Source: Methylosinus sp. H3A (GTDB taxonomy: Bacteria > Pseudomonadota > Alphaproteobacteria > Rhizobiales > Beijerinckiaceae). From it: a stretch of DNA of 64,000 nucleotides. A program made the translations under genes and the position numbers. Of the stretch, positions 1 through 9,976 are shown piece by piece. The notes below the pieces were generated by a model. It made no database searches. It was not told where the DNA came from and saw only the letters and a list, made by a program, of their open reading frames with translations. Numbering within the stretch: position 1 is the first letter of the stretch; each line of letters opens with the position of its first letter. The DNA is taken from the NCBI RefSeq assembly GCF_015709455.1, contig NZ_JADNQW010000005.1:1984001-2048000 (forward strand), given 5' to 3'.

Positions 1-871
1 GCGGCTGCACATCGGGCGCCGCCGCGCCACGATGCGCCCGCGTCGTCGAGACGGTGAGCGCGACATCGCTCCAATCCTCGCCCGTGTTCTGCGTCACCGT
101 GGCGCGGCGAACGAGATCGAGCCGCGGCTTGCCGTCCTTGCCGCTCGTGTCGAGCCGCGCGTCATAGGCGGGCCGCCAAAAGGCGTTGGAGACGAGATAG
201 GCGATGGTCAGACGCAGCTTTCCTCCGCTCGCCGATTCGACGGCGATGGCCGCCTCGCGCGCCGGGCGCCGCGTCGCGCGTCCGCCCGCTCCGACCTCCA
301 GCGCATGAATCTCGTCGTCGAGCTCTTTCGCCTTGGCGCGCGCATTGCGCAATTCCTCGCCGGTCTTCGTCAGCGCGGAGCCGATCGCGTCGAAGGCCGC
401 GTTCCATTCGCCGATCGCGAGGGGCCGCGCCTCGGGCGCGATCTTCTCCGGGCCGGCCTGCGAATAGCGGGCGATCATCGCCTGCTTGGCGGCGAGCGCG
501 TCGAGCGTCACCTGCAAGCCCTCGCGCGCGCCGCGCAATTGCTTCAGCTTTGCTTCGATCGCCGAATCCGGCGCGCGCGTCTCGTCCGGCGCGAGGCGCG
601 TTTCGACCGCGCCGATCGTCACGCGGCCATTGGCCTCTCCAGAGACGCGCAGCGAATCTGGGTCGAGCGAAAAGGGAAGGTTTTTGAGGAGAATGGTCGA
701 GGCTCCGGCGACGAGATCGATCGTCGCCTCGCGCGTCACCGTCGCCGCGTCGGGATGGACGATGACGCTGTCGATCGTCGAGGCCGCCTCCACGATCGTC
801 TCTTTCGCCTGTGCGGCGGCGAGAGCGACAGTCGATGAGACACAGACGAGCAGTATGACGCGAAGCCGCAT
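1..871 (-). CDS. MuiA-family protein (DUF4140/DUF4139), C-terminus beyond window
   Basis: The frame runs off the left edge, so only the first 290 codons are seen. Residues 1-22 form a signal peptide. A beta-rich region (about 28-100) follows, starting IDSVIVHPDAATVTREA, which fits the DUF4140 N-terminal domain of mucoidy-inhibitor MuiA-like proteins. Residues about 103-200 are charged and helical (probable coiled coil). The last part (ending VSNAFWRPAYDARL...) opens the DUF4139 domain. The ATG at 871 has a GAGGAGG ribosome site just upstream. The protein should be periplasmic; the biochemical role of the family is not established. Confidence 0.85.
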   Translation of the reverse strand, partial: MRLRVILLVCVSSTVALAAAQAKETIVEAASTIDSVIVHPDAATVTREATIDLVAGASTILLKNLPFSLDPDSLRVSGEANGRVTIGAVETRLAPDETRAPDSAIEAKLKQLRGAREGLQVTLDALAAKQAMIARYSQAGPEKIAPEARPLAIGEWNAAFDAIGSALTKTGEELRNARAKAKELDDEIHALEVGAGGRATRRPAREAAIAVESASGGKLRLTIAYLVSNAFWRPAYDARLDTSGKDGKPRLDLVRRATVTQNTGEDWSDVALTVSTTRAHRGAAAPDVQP

Positions 872-945
872 GGGGCCGCCTCCTCGAGGGAAAAGGAGGT
901 TCTATCCGGCCCAATGCTTATGGCCTTTTCGCGGCGGAGGCGGCG

Positions 946-2217
946 CTATTTCTCGGCCCGGCCGGCGTGCGCCGGGCGGTCGGTCAGCGTGTGCAGGAAG
1001 GCGACGATGGCGTCGATCTCGCCATCGTCGAGCCGCGGCGTCTCGCCGGGCTTTCGATCATAGGGAACTTCCTTCACATTCACATTGTCGTGGAATTTTT
1101 CCGGCAGATCGTCGTATTTGTCGATCGCCCCCGCCTTCTTCGGATACCAGCGCGCCGGATCGGTGTCGCGCGTCGCATAAAAGGCGACGACGTCGCGCAG
1201 GCTCGAGAAGACGCCATTGTGCAGATAGGGGCCGGTCACGGCGATATTGCGCAAGGTCGGGGCCTTGAACTGGCCGCAGAGGCCGTCGATCGCATAATTC
1301 TTGGGCGCGATCTTCGCGAGGCCCTCGCGCTTGCACAGGCCGAGATCGACGTGATCCGCATCCTTATTGTCGGGGATCGCCAAATTGCGCGGCGCGCCGA
1401 GCGCGTCATAGCTGAAATCGGTGAAGAGCCAGTCCTGCGGGCGGCGCGACGTCTCCTCGCCGACGTGACAGGCGAGGCAATTGCCCTTCTTCTTGTCCTT
1501 GAACAGCGCGAAACCGCGCGCTTCTTCCGCCGTCAGCTTCTCGCGCCCGCGCAGAAAATCGTCGAATTTCGACGAGAAGGGATGAAAGCGCGCGGAGCTC
1601 TCATAGGCCGCGACGGCGCGCGCCAATTTCTCGAAGGCGGAATCGCTCTCGAAAATCTTCTCGCCATAGACGCGCCGCGCGAGATCGGCATAAGGGCCCG
1701 TCCCGATCTTCTCGACGACGACGGCTTTGGACGGATTGTTCATCTCGCGCGGATTGAGCAGCGGCCCTTCGACCTGAGCGACGAGATCATTCGCGCGTCC
1801 GTCCCAAAATTGTCCGCCGACAGGAACGAGCTCCGTCTCGCCGGTTTCTTCGTCCTTCTTCTTCATGAAGTGAAAGCGCGGGCTGAAGGAGGCGTAAGAG
1901 AGCGTCGGCGTCTTGCGCGTCCCGAGCGCATCCGGCCGACTGCCGCGCGCCAGCGCCGCGATCGGCGAGCCGTTGTTGCCCTGAAACGCCTTGGCCGGAT
2001 CATGACAGGAGGCGCAGGAGAGGCCTTGGGGCTCCGAGAGCCGCTTGTCCTCGAAAATCCTCTTGCCCAGCAGCTCGCGCGGCGCGAGGCCGGCTTCGTC
2101 CGCCGTCCGCGCATCCGTCGTCGCGGATTCGAGGCTCGCCGCGGGCGACGCCGCGGCGAGGAGAAACAGGCAGGCGCGCGACAAGGTCGAGAGGCGCGAT
2201 CGAAACGCGAGCGCCAT
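946..2217 (-). CDS. Di-haem cytochrome c peroxidase (MauG/CcpA family)
   Basis: A 423-residue protein with an N-terminal signal peptide (about 1-28) and two haem c motifs, CASCH at 68-72 and CLACH at 247-251. The spacing of about 180 residues is that of bacterial di-haem peroxidases and MauG. The motifs GQFWDGRA (136-142) and APTLRNIAVTGPYLHNG near residue 320 are family hallmarks. It should act in the periplasm, reducing H2O2 with cytochrome c electrons or oxidising a protein substrate as MauG does. No methylamine dehydrogenase genes lie beside it, so the partner is unknown. Confidence 0.9.
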   Translation of the reverse strand: MALAFRSRLSTLSRACLFLLAAASPAASLESATTDARTADEAGLAPRELLGKRIFEDKRLSEPQGLSCASCHDPAKAFQGNNGSPIAALARGSRPDALGTRKTPTLSYASFSPRFHFMKKKDEETGETELVPVGGQFWDGRANDLVAQVEGPLLNPREMNNPSKAVVVEKIGTGPYADLARRVYGEKIFESDSAFEKLARAVAAYESSARFHPFSSKFDDFLRGREKLTAEEARGFALFKDKKKGNCLACHVGEETSRRPQDWLFTDFSYDALGAPRNLAIPDNKDADHVDLGLCKREGLAKIAPKNYAIDGLCGQFKAPTLRNIAVTGPYLHNGVFSSLRDVVAFYATRDTDPARWYPKKAGAIDKYDDLPEKFHDNVNVKEVPYDRKPGETPRLDDGEIDAIVAFLHTLTDRPAHAGRAEK

Positions 2218-2338
2218 GAATTTCTCCGATCGAGAGATGAAACTCTCCGAATGAGCGAGGCGCGAAATCTAGTGAAGGAGCGACAATCCCGTCAAACTTC
2301 ATAGATTGGATCGGTTCCAAACAATTCGCGTCGACGGC

Positions 2339-2842
2339 TCAGCCGCGCTCGCCGCGCACAGGCTCCGGCATGGCGAGGAAGACGAGGATGAAGCCGAGGC
2401 AACCGATGAATCGAAAGGCCGGCTGCTGGAAGTTCCAATCAACGGAACGCCACATCTGGAACCATTCGCCGCCGACGATCATGAAGCCGAAAAAATAAAG
2501 CGCGAAGCCGAGCGCGAGCCCGCCTATAGCGAATTCCTTGGCCGCTTCGAATGTCGCCGCATCGCCCCGCCATGCGCCAAAAAGCCGCAGCGCTCCATAG
2601 AGGCAGAGCGCGCCATAGGCGAGCTCTGTCGCGATGACGCCGGCGTAGATCAGCCGATGGAGCGTGTCGGAGAGGATGGCGCGACCCATGGTCGCCGCGC
2701 CGGCTTTGGTCGTGTCCATGGAGGCGACATGGCGCACGACCTCGAAATTCACGTCATAGTCGATGATATTGTCGAAGCCGCTGAGGAGGCCCAGCAGGCC
2801 GGCGCAGAGGACGAGAAGGATTTTGGCGGCGCGGAGGATCAT
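2339..2842 (-). CDS. DUF2165-like small integral membrane protein
   Basis: A 167-residue protein with four hydrophobic segments: about 5-22, 62-85, 105-125 and 143-158. It contains the pattern NIIDYDVNFEVVRHVASMDT between the first two, and a conserved tryptophan stretch (WFQMWRSVDWN) before the last helix; both recall DUF2165 proteins. The ATG at 2842 follows a GAGAGGAAG ribosome site. The function of the family is unknown. It lies alone, with short gaps to the peroxidase gene and to the divergent SGNH hydrolase gene. Confidence 0.7.
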   Translation of the reverse strand: MILRAAKILLVLCAGLLGLLSGFDNIIDYDVNFEVVRHVASMDTTKAGAATMGRAILSDTLHRLIYAGVIATELAYGALCLYGALRLFGAWRGDAATFEAAKEFAIGGLALGFALYFFGFMIVGGEWFQMWRSVDWNFQQPAFRFIGCLGFILVFLAMPEPVRGERG

Positions 2843-2906
2843 GGGGGCTTCCTCTCCCCGCTGAATCTATGTCACGGCGACATGCTTGCGAGTAGGAGAG
2901 CCGGCC

Positions 2907-3578
2907 ATGATCGCGACGCTCGCACAATTTTTTTTCGCTCTCGCTTTTCTCCTTCTTCTCGGCGGCGCGCTGATCCTCGTCTCGGACGCCGGCACGCGGC
3001 GGGCGTTCCGCATCGCGCTGCATAAGCGTGTCGCGCGACTGCGACCGCCGCGCGTCGCCATTGTCGGCGACAGTCTCGCCGCGCAATGCGATTGGCGAAG
3101 GCTCGGCTCGCGACCCTTCGATGTGCTGCGCCTCGCCGTCGGCGGCGCCACGCTGAAGGACATAGGCGCGCAGATCGTCGAGGCGCGCATGATCGGCGTG
3201 CGCTGCTTCGTCATCGATGGGGGACTGAATGATCTGCTCTTCGACGAGGCGCCGCTCGCGCAGATCGACCACGACTTTCGCGCGCTTCTCCGCCGTCTGC
3301 CGGAGAATGCGCGAGGCGTCCTCATGCTCTCGCCTCATGTCGCCGATCCTGCGCAGGCGCCGCGCATAGACGAGGCCAATCGGCTGATGCGCGCGCTCGC
3401 CGAAGCGCGCGGCCTCGCCGTCGTCGATCTTCAGCCGCGCCTCTCGGAAGGCGGCGCGCGGCGGCTGGAAATGACCGACGACGGCCTGCATTTCTCGCCT
3501 CTGGCGACGGAGATCTGGGTCGAGGCGGTCTGCGAGCGCCTCTCTGGCGAGCGCCTTTCTCGCAAGGGGATCGCCTGA
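2907..3578 (+). CDS. Membrane-anchored SGNH/GDSL-type hydrolase
   Basis: A 223-residue protein. Residues 7-26 form one membrane anchor, and the rest is an SGNH hydrolase domain. Block I is VGDSLAAQ with nucleophile Ser56. The Asn block is GGLND (Asn108). The catalytic dyad block is DDGLH (Asp192, His195). The domain should face the periplasm and hydrolyse an ester or remove acetyl groups from lipid or polysaccharide; the substrate cannot be read. I chose the ATG at 2907 because AGGAGA precedes it; an upstream in-frame TTG at 2886 has no such site. Confidence 0.85.
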   Translation: MIATLAQFFFALAFLLLLGGALILVSDAGTRRAFRIALHKRVARLRPPRVAIVGDSLAAQCDWRRLGSRPFDVLRLAVGGATLKDIGAQIVEARMIGVRCFVIDGGLNDLLFDEAPLAQIDHDFRALLRRLPENARGVLMLSPHVADPAQAPRIDEANRLMRALAEARGLAVVDLQPRLSEGGARRLEMTDDGLHFSPLATEIWVEAVCERLSGERLSRKGIA

Positions 3579-3658
3579 GCGCGGCGCGCCCTATGTAACG
3601 CCGCGCGACGTCGTTCCGCGACGCTCGCGCTCACGTTGCTCGCGAAGGAGGTCGACAC

Positions 3659-4156
3659 ATGGGTCTCTTCAATTTCTGGAACAACTCGAAGAGCGGCGAG
3701 CCGATCGCCAAGGACGCGCCTTCGCCCAAAGGCGCGACCGAAAATGCGGCGGCTCCGCCGGAAGAATTGAAGAAGGAGATCGAGAAGAAGGGTCTCGACG
3801 CCTCCAAGATCGAAATCTCGGTCGAGGGCGACAAGGTGAAGCTCGGCGGCAAGGCGCCGTCGACCAGCGAGGCCGAGAAGATCGTGCTCGCCGTCGGCAA
3901 CACCAAAGGCGTCTCGCAGGTCGAGAGCAATATCGTCGTCGGCAAGCAGGAGACGGAGTCGCTCTTCTACAAGGTGCGCCAGGGGGACACTTTGTGGAAG
4001 ATCGCCGAGACCCAATACGGCCACGGCAAGGGCGGCAAATTCGAAGAGATTTTCGCCGCCAATCGGCCGCTGCTCGCCGATCCCGACAAAATCTATCCCG
4101 GCCAGGTGCTGCGCATTCCCAAGGTCGAAGGCGCGGCCGGCCAGGCCAAGGCGTAA
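3659..4156 (+). CDS. BON and LysM domain protein (Kbp/YgaU-like)
   Basis: A 165-residue protein with the domain order of E. coli Kbp (YgaU): a BON domain at about 35-95 and a LysM domain at about 102-155 (FYKVRQGDTLWKIAE at the start, YPGQVLRIP at the end). There is no signal peptide. E. coli Kbp is a cytoplasmic K+-binding protein of similar length; the same role here is inferred from architecture only. A very strong ribosome site, AAGGAGGTCG, precedes the ATG, which suggests high expression. Confidence 0.88.
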   Translation: MGLFNFWNNSKSGEPIAKDAPSPKGATENAAAPPEELKKEIEKKGLDASKIEISVEGDKVKLGGKAPSTSEAEKIVLAVGNTKGVSQVESNIVVGKQETESLFYKVRQGDTLWKIAETQYGHGKGGKFEEIFAANRPLLADPDKIYPGQVLRIPKVEGAAGQAKA

Positions 4157-4339
4157 CGCCTTGTCGCGCGGCTTCCCTCGAGGAAGCCGCGCGACACGCG
4201 GGAAAAACCGAACGCGAGCGCGGGAGCAAATCTCGAGCGCCTGCATCTTCTCCCCTCGATCGCGAGTTGCCTGGAAGACGCCAGCGCCGCATATTTCGCG
4301 CCCTGGCCGAGGCCATATCGTCTGAGATCGAGGCGAAGC

Positions 4340-4810
4340 GTGAGCGTCCACACCGATCGTCATCTGCGCTTTGCGACATTGGTCGCCGCAATTTTGTCTC
4401 TCGCGTCGAACGCGAACGCGCAAACGTCGCAAGCGCCGAGCCCCGCGGCCGAGCTGCCGCAGCGCCGGCCGGGCCTGTGGCGAATCTCCACGATATCGCC
4501 GGAAGTGGGCCTGCAGACGCATGAGGCGTGCATCGAAGCCGGGGACGGCATCCTCGGAGCCGCGCGAGAGAATTGCTCGAAGCCGACCGTCGAGTCGGCT
4601 GGAGGCGAGGTCATCGTCACATTTTCTTGCGATCTCCGCGGCGCGCGTGAAACGACGAGCCTCCTCATCACGGGAGATTTCACGAGCTGGTATCGCGCCC
4701 AATCGAAAATCACGCTCACGCAAGCCGGCGGCGTCACGCGAGAACGCTCGGGCTTCACCATAGACGCAAAATTTCTCGGCCCCGAATGCCCCAAACCGCC
4801 TGCGCGCTGA
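4340..4810 (+). CDS. DUF3617-like exported protein
   Basis: A 156-residue protein with a signal peptide ending near residue 27 (SNANA). The mature part begins RRPGLWRIST and has two spaced cysteine pairs typical of small DUF3617 periplasmic proteins: C63 and C79 in the first half, C97 and a late cysteine in GPECPKPP. It starts with GTG at 4340, with only a weak GAGG upstream. Function unknown. It converges with the cytochrome c gene that follows. Confidence 0.65.
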   Translation: MSVHTDRHLRFATLVAAILSLASNANAQTSQAPSPAAELPQRRPGLWRISTISPEVGLQTHEACIEAGDGILGAARENCSKPTVESAGGEVIVTFSCDLRGARETTSLLITGDFTSWYRAQSKITLTQAGGVTRERSGFTIDAKFLGPECPKPPAR

Positions 4811-4819
4811 CGTCGCCGG

Positions 4820-5143
4820 TCACTTCTTCGGCGCAAGGCCGACGATATAGGCGGAGAGCGAATCGATCTCGTCCGGCGTGAGGATGAGATTGGGCATTTG
4901 CCGATGCGAGCTGCGCAAAAAGACCTTGATGGCGAGCTCGGTCGTCGAGGGCATGCGCGCCACATCGACGAAGCTCGGCGCTTTGGCGGCCTCGTCCTTG
5001 GCCGGCGTCTTGTCGTCTATGCGGTGGCATTCGACGCAGAGCGAAGCGGCGAGACGCCGCCCCGCCGCCGGATCGGTCGATTGCGCGGCGGCCGGCGCCG
5101 CAATGGCGAGCAAGCCCAAGAACGTCGGCGTCGCGTAATTCAT
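4820..5143 (-). CDS. Small periplasmic c-type cytochrome
   Basis: A 107-residue protein with a signal peptide (about 1-20) and one haem motif, CVECH, at residues 36-40. The likely axial methionine is Met83 in HRQMPNLIL, followed by the terminal helix [14 protein letters not shown], as in class I cytochromes c. It should be a periplasmic electron carrier. It lies 12 bp downstream of pyrE on the same strand and may be co-transcribed with it, though there is no functional link. Its redox partner is not visible. Confidence 0.87.
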   Translation of the reverse strand: MNYATPTFLGLLAIAAPAAAQSTDPAAGRRLAASLCVECHRIDDKTPAKDEAAKAPSFVDVARMPSTTELAIKVFLRSSHRQMPNLILTPDEIDSLSAYIVGLAPKK

Positions 5144-5155
5144 TCGGCTCTCCCC

Positions 5156-5752
5156 TCAGATCGTGAAATCGCCCCGCTTGAAGATCGACACCAGCGTGAT
5201 TCCTTGCTCGGCGAGCTTTTCGGCGGCGCCCTCCTCGCGGTCGATGACGACCAGAGCGCGCGTGGCTCGCGCCTGCGGGTGCTCCTCCTTCATGCCGGCG
5301 ATCGCTTCCAATATAGAGCCGCCCGTCGTCGCCACATCGTCCACGATCAGCGCCTCGCCGCCCTTGGGCACATAGCCGTCGATGCGCTCCCGCGCGCCAT
5401 GCCCCTTGGCCTCCTTGCGCACGAAAAAGGCCTCGACCGGCGCGCCCTTGGCAAAGCTCACCGCCGCGATCGCCGCCACCATCGGCACCGCCCCCACGGC
5501 GAGGCCGCCGACGCCGGCGATCGACTGCGCCTTCATATAGTCCACGACGATGTCGGCGATGAGATGCGCGCCCTCCGGCAGCATGGTCGTCTGGCGGGTC
5601 TGGAAGAGATAATTGCTCTTGCGGCCCGAGGAGAGCGTGAAATCGCCGCGCAGCAGCGAATGCGTGTCGATCAGCCGATGCAGCCGCGCCCAGCGCGGAT
5701 CGGCGGGATCGAGGACGGCGTCGGGACGGGTGGGCGCGCGCGTGTCGCTCAT
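5156..5752 (-). CDS. pyrE: Orotate phosphoribosyltransferase
   Basis: PyrE joins orotate to PRPP, giving orotidine 5'-phosphate in UMP synthesis. The 198-residue sequence has the N-terminal [16 protein letters not shown] stretch, the lysine loop VRKEAKGHG (111-119) and the PRPP-binding motif [10 protein letters not shown] (137-146). Length is normal for the family. It is transcribed away from recA, and the 309-bp space between the two start codons holds the recA control region. Confidence 0.97.
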   Translation of the reverse strand: MSDTRAPTRPDAVLDPADPRWARLHRLIDTHSLLRGDFTLSSGRKSNYLFQTRQTTMLPEGAHLIADIVVDYMKAQSIAGVGGLAVGAVPMVAAIAAVSFAKGAPVEAFFVRKEAKGHGARERIDGYVPKGGEALIVDDVATTGGSILEAIAGMKEEHPQARATRALVVIDREEGAAEKLAEQGITLVSIFKRGDFTI

Positions 5753-5893
5753 AGGCTGTCGAAACTCCGCTGTCGATCGATGAAAAACGCCGGGAGCCGG
5801 CTCGGAACCCTTATGCCGAGGAACTCGCGGACTTCAAGCCGGTTCCATCCCCCGCTGTCGGCGTCGGCACGGGGATCACGAAAAATCCGTGCG

Positions 5894-5908
5894 GAACAAA
5901 AAAAGAAC
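5894..5908 (+). promoter_or_regulatory. LexA SOS box of recA
   Basis: GAAC, seven A residues, GAAC: an exact match to the alphaproteobacterial LexA operator (direct repeat GTTC-N7-GTTC, read here on the other strand). A third GAAC follows at 5919-5922 with a 10-bp spacer. The box ends where the -35 element begins, so bound LexA would block RNA polymerase. Confidence 0.85.
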
Positions 5909-5936
5909 TTGGCGATGAGAACAAATGGGATACACT
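5909..5936 (+). promoter_or_regulatory. Probable sigma-70 promoter of recA
   Basis: TTGGCG at 5909-5914 and TACACT at 5931-5936 are separated by 16 bp. The -35 element directly abuts the SOS box. Transcription would start near 5943, leaving an untranslated leader of about 120 nt before the GTG of recA. Confidence 0.55.
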
Positions 5937-6061
5937 CTGCCCATCCGAACTTCGCGTCCGACACCGATCCGATCATCACAAGTCTTTCGCCGCTCTCCCG
6001 CTTCCGGGCCGCATCTCGCGTTGCGCCTGCCGCCCTGCCTGTGCCAGAAGGAATCATCGCC

Positions 6062-7141
6062 GTGAGCCAAGCCAATCTCCGCCTCGTGGAAGGAACCTCC
6101 GTGGACAAGACCAAGGCGCTGGACGCCGCTTTGTCGCAGATCGAGCGGGCCTTCGGCAAAGGCTCGATCATGCGGCTCGGCAAGAATCAAAAGGCCGTCG
6201 AGATCGAGACCATCTCCACCGGCTCGCTCGGGCTCGACATAGCGCTCGGCGTCGGCGGCCTGCCGCGCGGCCGCGTCGTGGAGATCTACGGGCCGGAATC
6301 ATCGGGCAAGACGACGCTGACGCTGCATGTGATCGCCGAGGCGCAGAAGAAGGGCGGCGTCTGCGCCTTCGTCGACGCAGAGCATGCGCTCGATCCGGTC
6401 TACGCCCGCAAGCTCGGGGTCAATCTCGAGGAATTGCTGATCTCGCAGCCGGACACGGGCGAGCAGGCGCTGGAGATCACCGACACTCTGGTGCGCTCCG
6501 GCGCGGTGGATGTGCTCGTCGTCGATTCGGTCGCCGCGCTGACGCCGCGCGCCGAGATCGAGGGCGAGATGGGCGATGTGCAGCCCGGCCTGCAGGCGCG
6601 TCTGATGAGCCAGGCGCTGCGCAAGCTCACCGCCTCCATCTCGCGCTCCAACACGCTCGTCATCTTCATCAATCAGATCCGCATGAAGATCGGCGTGATG
6701 TATGGCTCGCCGGAGACGACGACCGGCGGCAACGCCTTGAAATTCTACGCCTCCGTCCGGCTCGACATTCGCCGCATCGGCTCCATCAAGGACCGCGACG
6801 AGGTCACCGGCAACCAGACCCGCGTCAAGGTCGTCAAGAATAAGGTCGCTCCGCCTTTCAAGCAGGTCGAGTTCGACATCATGTATGGCGAGGGCATCTC
6901 CAAGGTCGGCGAGCTCGTCGATCTCGGGGTGAAGGCCGGCGTCGTCGAGAAATCCGGGGCCTGGTTCTCCTATGACAGCCAGCGTCTCGGCCAGGGCCGC
7001 GAGAACGCCAAGACCTTCCTCAGGCAGAACAAAGAGGCCGCAGAGCGGATCGAGCAGGCGATCCGCGAGAATTCCGGCCTCATCGCCGAGCGCATCCTCG
7101 ACGCTGGCGGCGAGGAGGATGGCGCTGGCGCGGAGGAGTAG
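6062..7141 (+). CDS. recA: Recombinase RecA
   Basis: RecA forms filaments on single-stranded DNA, drives strand exchange and triggers LexA self-cleavage. The protein is 359 residues from the GTG at 6062 ([11 protein letters not shown]...), matching the start usual in alphaproteobacteria. Walker A is GPESSGKTT (77-85). Further RecA signatures are [19 protein letters not shown], the L2-region segment [19 protein letters not shown] and a short acidic tail. The frame is open much further upstream, but that part is not RecA-like and overlaps pyrE. SOS control is indicated by the GAAC-N7-GAAC box. Confidence 0.98.
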   Translation: MSQANLRLVEGTSVDKTKALDAALSQIERAFGKGSIMRLGKNQKAVEIETISTGSLGLDIALGVGGLPRGRVVEIYGPESSGKTTLTLHVIAEAQKKGGVCAFVDAEHALDPVYARKLGVNLEELLISQPDTGEQALEITDTLVRSGAVDVLVVDSVAALTPRAEIEGEMGDVQPGLQARLMSQALRKLTASISRSNTLVIFINQIRMKIGVMYGSPETTTGGNALKFYASVRLDIRRIGSIKDRDEVTGNQTRVKVVKNKVAPPFKQVEFDIMYGEGISKVGELVDLGVKAGVVEKSGAWFSYDSQRLGQGRENAKTFLRQNKEAAERIEQAIRENSGLIAERILDAGGEEDGAGAEE

Positions 7142-7309
7142 CGCGCCGCTCATTGTGCGTCTCGCGGCCGCGCGGTGTTTCACTTCGCCGGCAAATGCTC
7201 TAGAAGGGCTCGGTTCGCGCCGGGCCTTTTCCTTATTCCCAGCGACGGTTACGGCCGAGCGCGCGTTCGAGGGCGATTTGAGCCGAACCAGCGGGCGACA
7301 AGAACCGAC

Positions 7310-9976
7310 ATGAGTGGCGTCAACCAGATCCGTTCGACCTTTCTCGACTATTTCTCGCGCAATGGGCACGAGAAGGTCGCATCCTCGCCGCTCGTCCCGC
7401 AGAACGACCCCACGCTGATGTTCACCAACGCCGGCATGGTGCAGTTCAAGAATGTCTTCACGGGTTTCGAGAAACGTCATTACGCGCGCGCGACGACGGC
7501 GCAAAAATGCATGCGCGCCGGCGGCAAGCACAATGATCTCGACAATGTCGGCTATACGGCGCGCCATCTGACCTTCTTCGAAATGCTCGGAAATTTCTCC
7601 TTCGGCGATTATTTCAAGGAAGGCGCGATCGAGCTCGCCTGGACTCTCGTCAGCCGCGAATTGGCGCTGCCGCGCGAAAAGCTGCTCGTCACCGTCTATC
7701 ACGACGACGACGAGGCCTTTTCGCTATGGAAAAAGATCGCCGGCTTCTCCGACGACCGCATCATCCGCATTCCGACGAGCGATAATTTCTGGAGCATGGG
7801 CGATGTCGGCCCCTGCGGCCCCTGCTCGGAGATTTTCTTCGATCAGGGCGAGAGCGTCGCCGGCGGCCCGCCCGGCAGCCCGGACGAGGACGGCGACCGC
7901 TTCTTGGAATTCTGGAACCTCGTCTTCATGCAATATGATCAGACGGCGCCGGGCGAGCGCGCGCCGCTGCCACGGCCCTCGATCGACACCGGCATGGGGC
8001 TCGAGCGCATCGCGGCCCTGTTGCAGGGCGTGCATTCCGTCTTCGAGATCGACCTTTTCCGCCGCCTCATCGGCGCCGTGGCGGATGCGACAAATGTCGA
8101 CTCCGCCGGCCCGCAGGCGGCGAGCCATCGCGTCATCGCCGATCATTTGCGCGCCTCGGCCTTCCTCGTCGCCGATGGCGTCACCCCCTCCAATGAGGGG
8201 CGCGGCTATGTGCTGCGCCGCATCATGCGCCGCGCCATGCGCCATGCGCAGCTGCTCGGCGCGGCCGAGCCGCTGATGCACCGCCTCGTCGGCGCGCTCG
8301 TCTCGGAAATGGGTCTCGCCTATCCCGAGCTGACCCGCGCGGAGAGCCTCATTCGCGACACGCTGCTCACCGAGGAGACGCGTTTCCGCCAGACGCTGGC
8401 CCGCGGCCTCTCCATTCTCGACGAGGAGAGCGCGTCGCTCACCGCCGGCGCGCGCTTTTCCGGCGAGACCGCCTTCAAGCTCTATGACACTTATGGTTTT
8501 CCGCTCGACCTCACCGAGGATGCGCTGCGGCCGCGCGGGATCGTCGTGGACAAGGCGGCTTTCGAAACGGCGATGGAGCGCCAGCGCGCCGAGGCGCGCA
8601 AGGCCTGGGCCGGCTCCGGCGAGACGGCGACAGAGGCGGTCTGGTTCGCGCTCGAGGAACGTCTCGGAGCGACAGAATTCTTAGGCTATGAGAATGAGAA
8701 GGCCGAGGGGCAGATCGTCGCCCTGCTCCATGAAGGGGCCGAGACCTTCCGGCTCGAGACCGGCGCGCGCGGCGCGGTGCTCCTCAATCAGACGCCCTTC
8801 TATGCCGAATCCGGCGGCCAGATCGGCGATATGGGCGTCCTGCGCGCCAAGGGCGTGCGCTTCCGCGTCACCAATACGCAGAAGAAAGTCGGCGGCCTCT
8901 TCGTCCATGAGGGCGTCGTCGAGGAGGGCGCTCTCGTCCCCGGCCTGGCGCTCGAGCTCGAGGTCGAGCACGCCCGCCGCAGCGCGGTGCGCGCCAATCA
9001 TTCGGCGACGCATATTCTGCACGAGGCTCTCCGGCGCGTGCTGGGCGATCATGTCGCGCAAAAAGGCTCGCTCGTCGCGTCGGACCGCCTGCGTTTCGAC
9101 TTCACCCATCCCAAGCCCTTGAGCGACGAAGAGATCGCCGCGGTCGAGCAGATCGCCAATGAGGTGGTGCAGGACAATGCGCCGGTCGAGACGCGGCTGA
9201 TGGACCAGGACGAGGCCATTCGCTCCGGCGCCCGCGCGCTGTTCGGCGAGAAATATGGCGACGAGGTGCGCGTCGTCGCCATGGGCCATGCGCCGGTCGA
9301 CGTCGATCGCGCCTTTTCCGTCGAGCTCTGCGGCGGCACTCATGTGCGCCGCACCGGCGATATCGGCCTCATCAGCATCGTCTCGCAGGGCGCCGTCGCC
9401 TCGGGCGTGCGTCGCATCGAGGCCAAGACGGCGGAAGGGGCCCGCGCGCAGCTCGTCTCCGAGGCGAAGGCGCTGCGCGAGATCGCCGCTCTCGTGCGCG
9501 CATCCGTCGAGGACGCGCCGGCGCGGCTCGCGAGCCTCATCGAGGAGCGCAAGAATTTGGAACGCGAACTCGCCGACGCCAAGCGCAAGCTGGCTATGAG
9601 CGGCGGCGGCGATGGGGCGGCCGCCCCGGTGCGCGACGTCGCCGGCGTGAAGCTCTTCGCCAAGGCGGTCAGCGGCATAGACGCCAAGGATCTCAAATCC
9701 CTCGTCGACGACGCCAAGAAGACAATCGGCTCCGGCGTCGTCGCCATCGCCAACGCCTCGGCCGACGGCAAGGCGGGCGTCGTCGTCGGCGTGACCGCCG
9801 ATCTCACCTCGCTCTACAACGCCGTCGATCTCGTGCGCGTCGCCAGCGAGAAGCTGGGCGGCAAGGGCGGCGGCGGAAGGCCCGATCTCGCCCAGGCGGG
9901 CGGGCCGGACGCATCCGCGCTCGAGGCCGCGCTCGCGGCGATCGAGGAAACGCTGCGACTGAAGGCGGCGCAGTGA
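7310..9976 (+). CDS. alaS: Alanyl-tRNA synthetase
   Basis: AlaS charges tRNA-Ala and edits mischarged Ser/Gly. The 888-residue protein has all domains in order: class II catalytic core from residue 1 ([20 protein letters not shown]), tRNA-recognition region, editing domain with HSATH near residue 564 and the zinc motif CGGTH near 675, then the C-terminal coiled coil and DHHA1 domain ([13 protein letters not shown] near the end). Start is the ATG at 7310, the position matching AlaS homologues; an open frame reaches 7175. recA-alaS order is common in this class. Its stop overlaps the next gene by 4 bp. Confidence 0.98.
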   Translation: MSGVNQIRSTFLDYFSRNGHEKVASSPLVPQNDPTLMFTNAGMVQFKNVFTGFEKRHYARATTAQKCMRAGGKHNDLDNVGYTARHLTFFEMLGNFSFGDYFKEGAIELAWTLVSRELALPREKLLVTVYHDDDEAFSLWKKIAGFSDDRIIRIPTSDNFWSMGDVGPCGPCSEIFFDQGESVAGGPPGSPDEDGDRFLEFWNLVFMQYDQTAPGERAPLPRPSIDTGMGLERIAALLQGVHSVFEIDLFRRLIGAVADATNVDSAGPQAASHRVIADHLRASAFLVADGVTPSNEGRGYVLRRIMRRAMRHAQLLGAAEPLMHRLVGALVSEMGLAYPELTRAESLIRDTLLTEETRFRQTLARGLSILDEESASLTAGARFSGETAFKLYDTYGFPLDLTEDALRPRGIVVDKAAFETAMERQRAEARKAWAGSGETATEAVWFALEERLGATEFLGYENEKAEGQIVALLHEGAETFRLETGARGAVLLNQTPFYAESGGQIGDMGVLRAKGVRFRVTNTQKKVGGLFVHEGVVEEGALVPGLALELEVEHARRSAVRANHSATHILHEALRRVLGDHVAQKGSLVASDRLRFDFTHPKPLSDEEIAAVEQIANEVVQDNAPVETRLMDQDEAIRSGARALFGEKYGDEVRVVAMGHAPVDVDRAFSVELCGGTHVRRTGDIGLISIVSQGAVASGVRRIEAKTAEGARAQLVSEAKALREIAALVRASVEDAPARLASLIEERKNLERELADAKRKLAMSGGGDGAAAPVRDVAGVKLFAKAVSGIDAKDLKSLVDDAKKTIGSGVVAIANASADGKAGVVVGVTADLTSLYNAVDLVRVASEKLGGKGGGGRPDLAQAGGPDASALEAALAAIEETLRLKAAQ

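Larger units (their letters stand above)
5753..6061. promoter_or_regulatory. pyrE-recA divergent intergenic region
   Basis: This 309-bp gap separates divergent pyrE and recA. It holds a SOS box and a promoter-like pair (listed separately) about 150 bp ahead of recA. The frame of recA stays open far upstream, but the recA family start and the position of the promoter mark this stretch as untranslated leader. No clear promoter for pyrE was found by eye. Confidence 0.6.

Noticed and set aside
4898..6061. Upstream extension of the recA frame over 388 codons
   Set aside because: It overlaps pyrE on the other strand and the recA promoter and SOS box; the sequence is not RecA-like. RecA begins at 6062.
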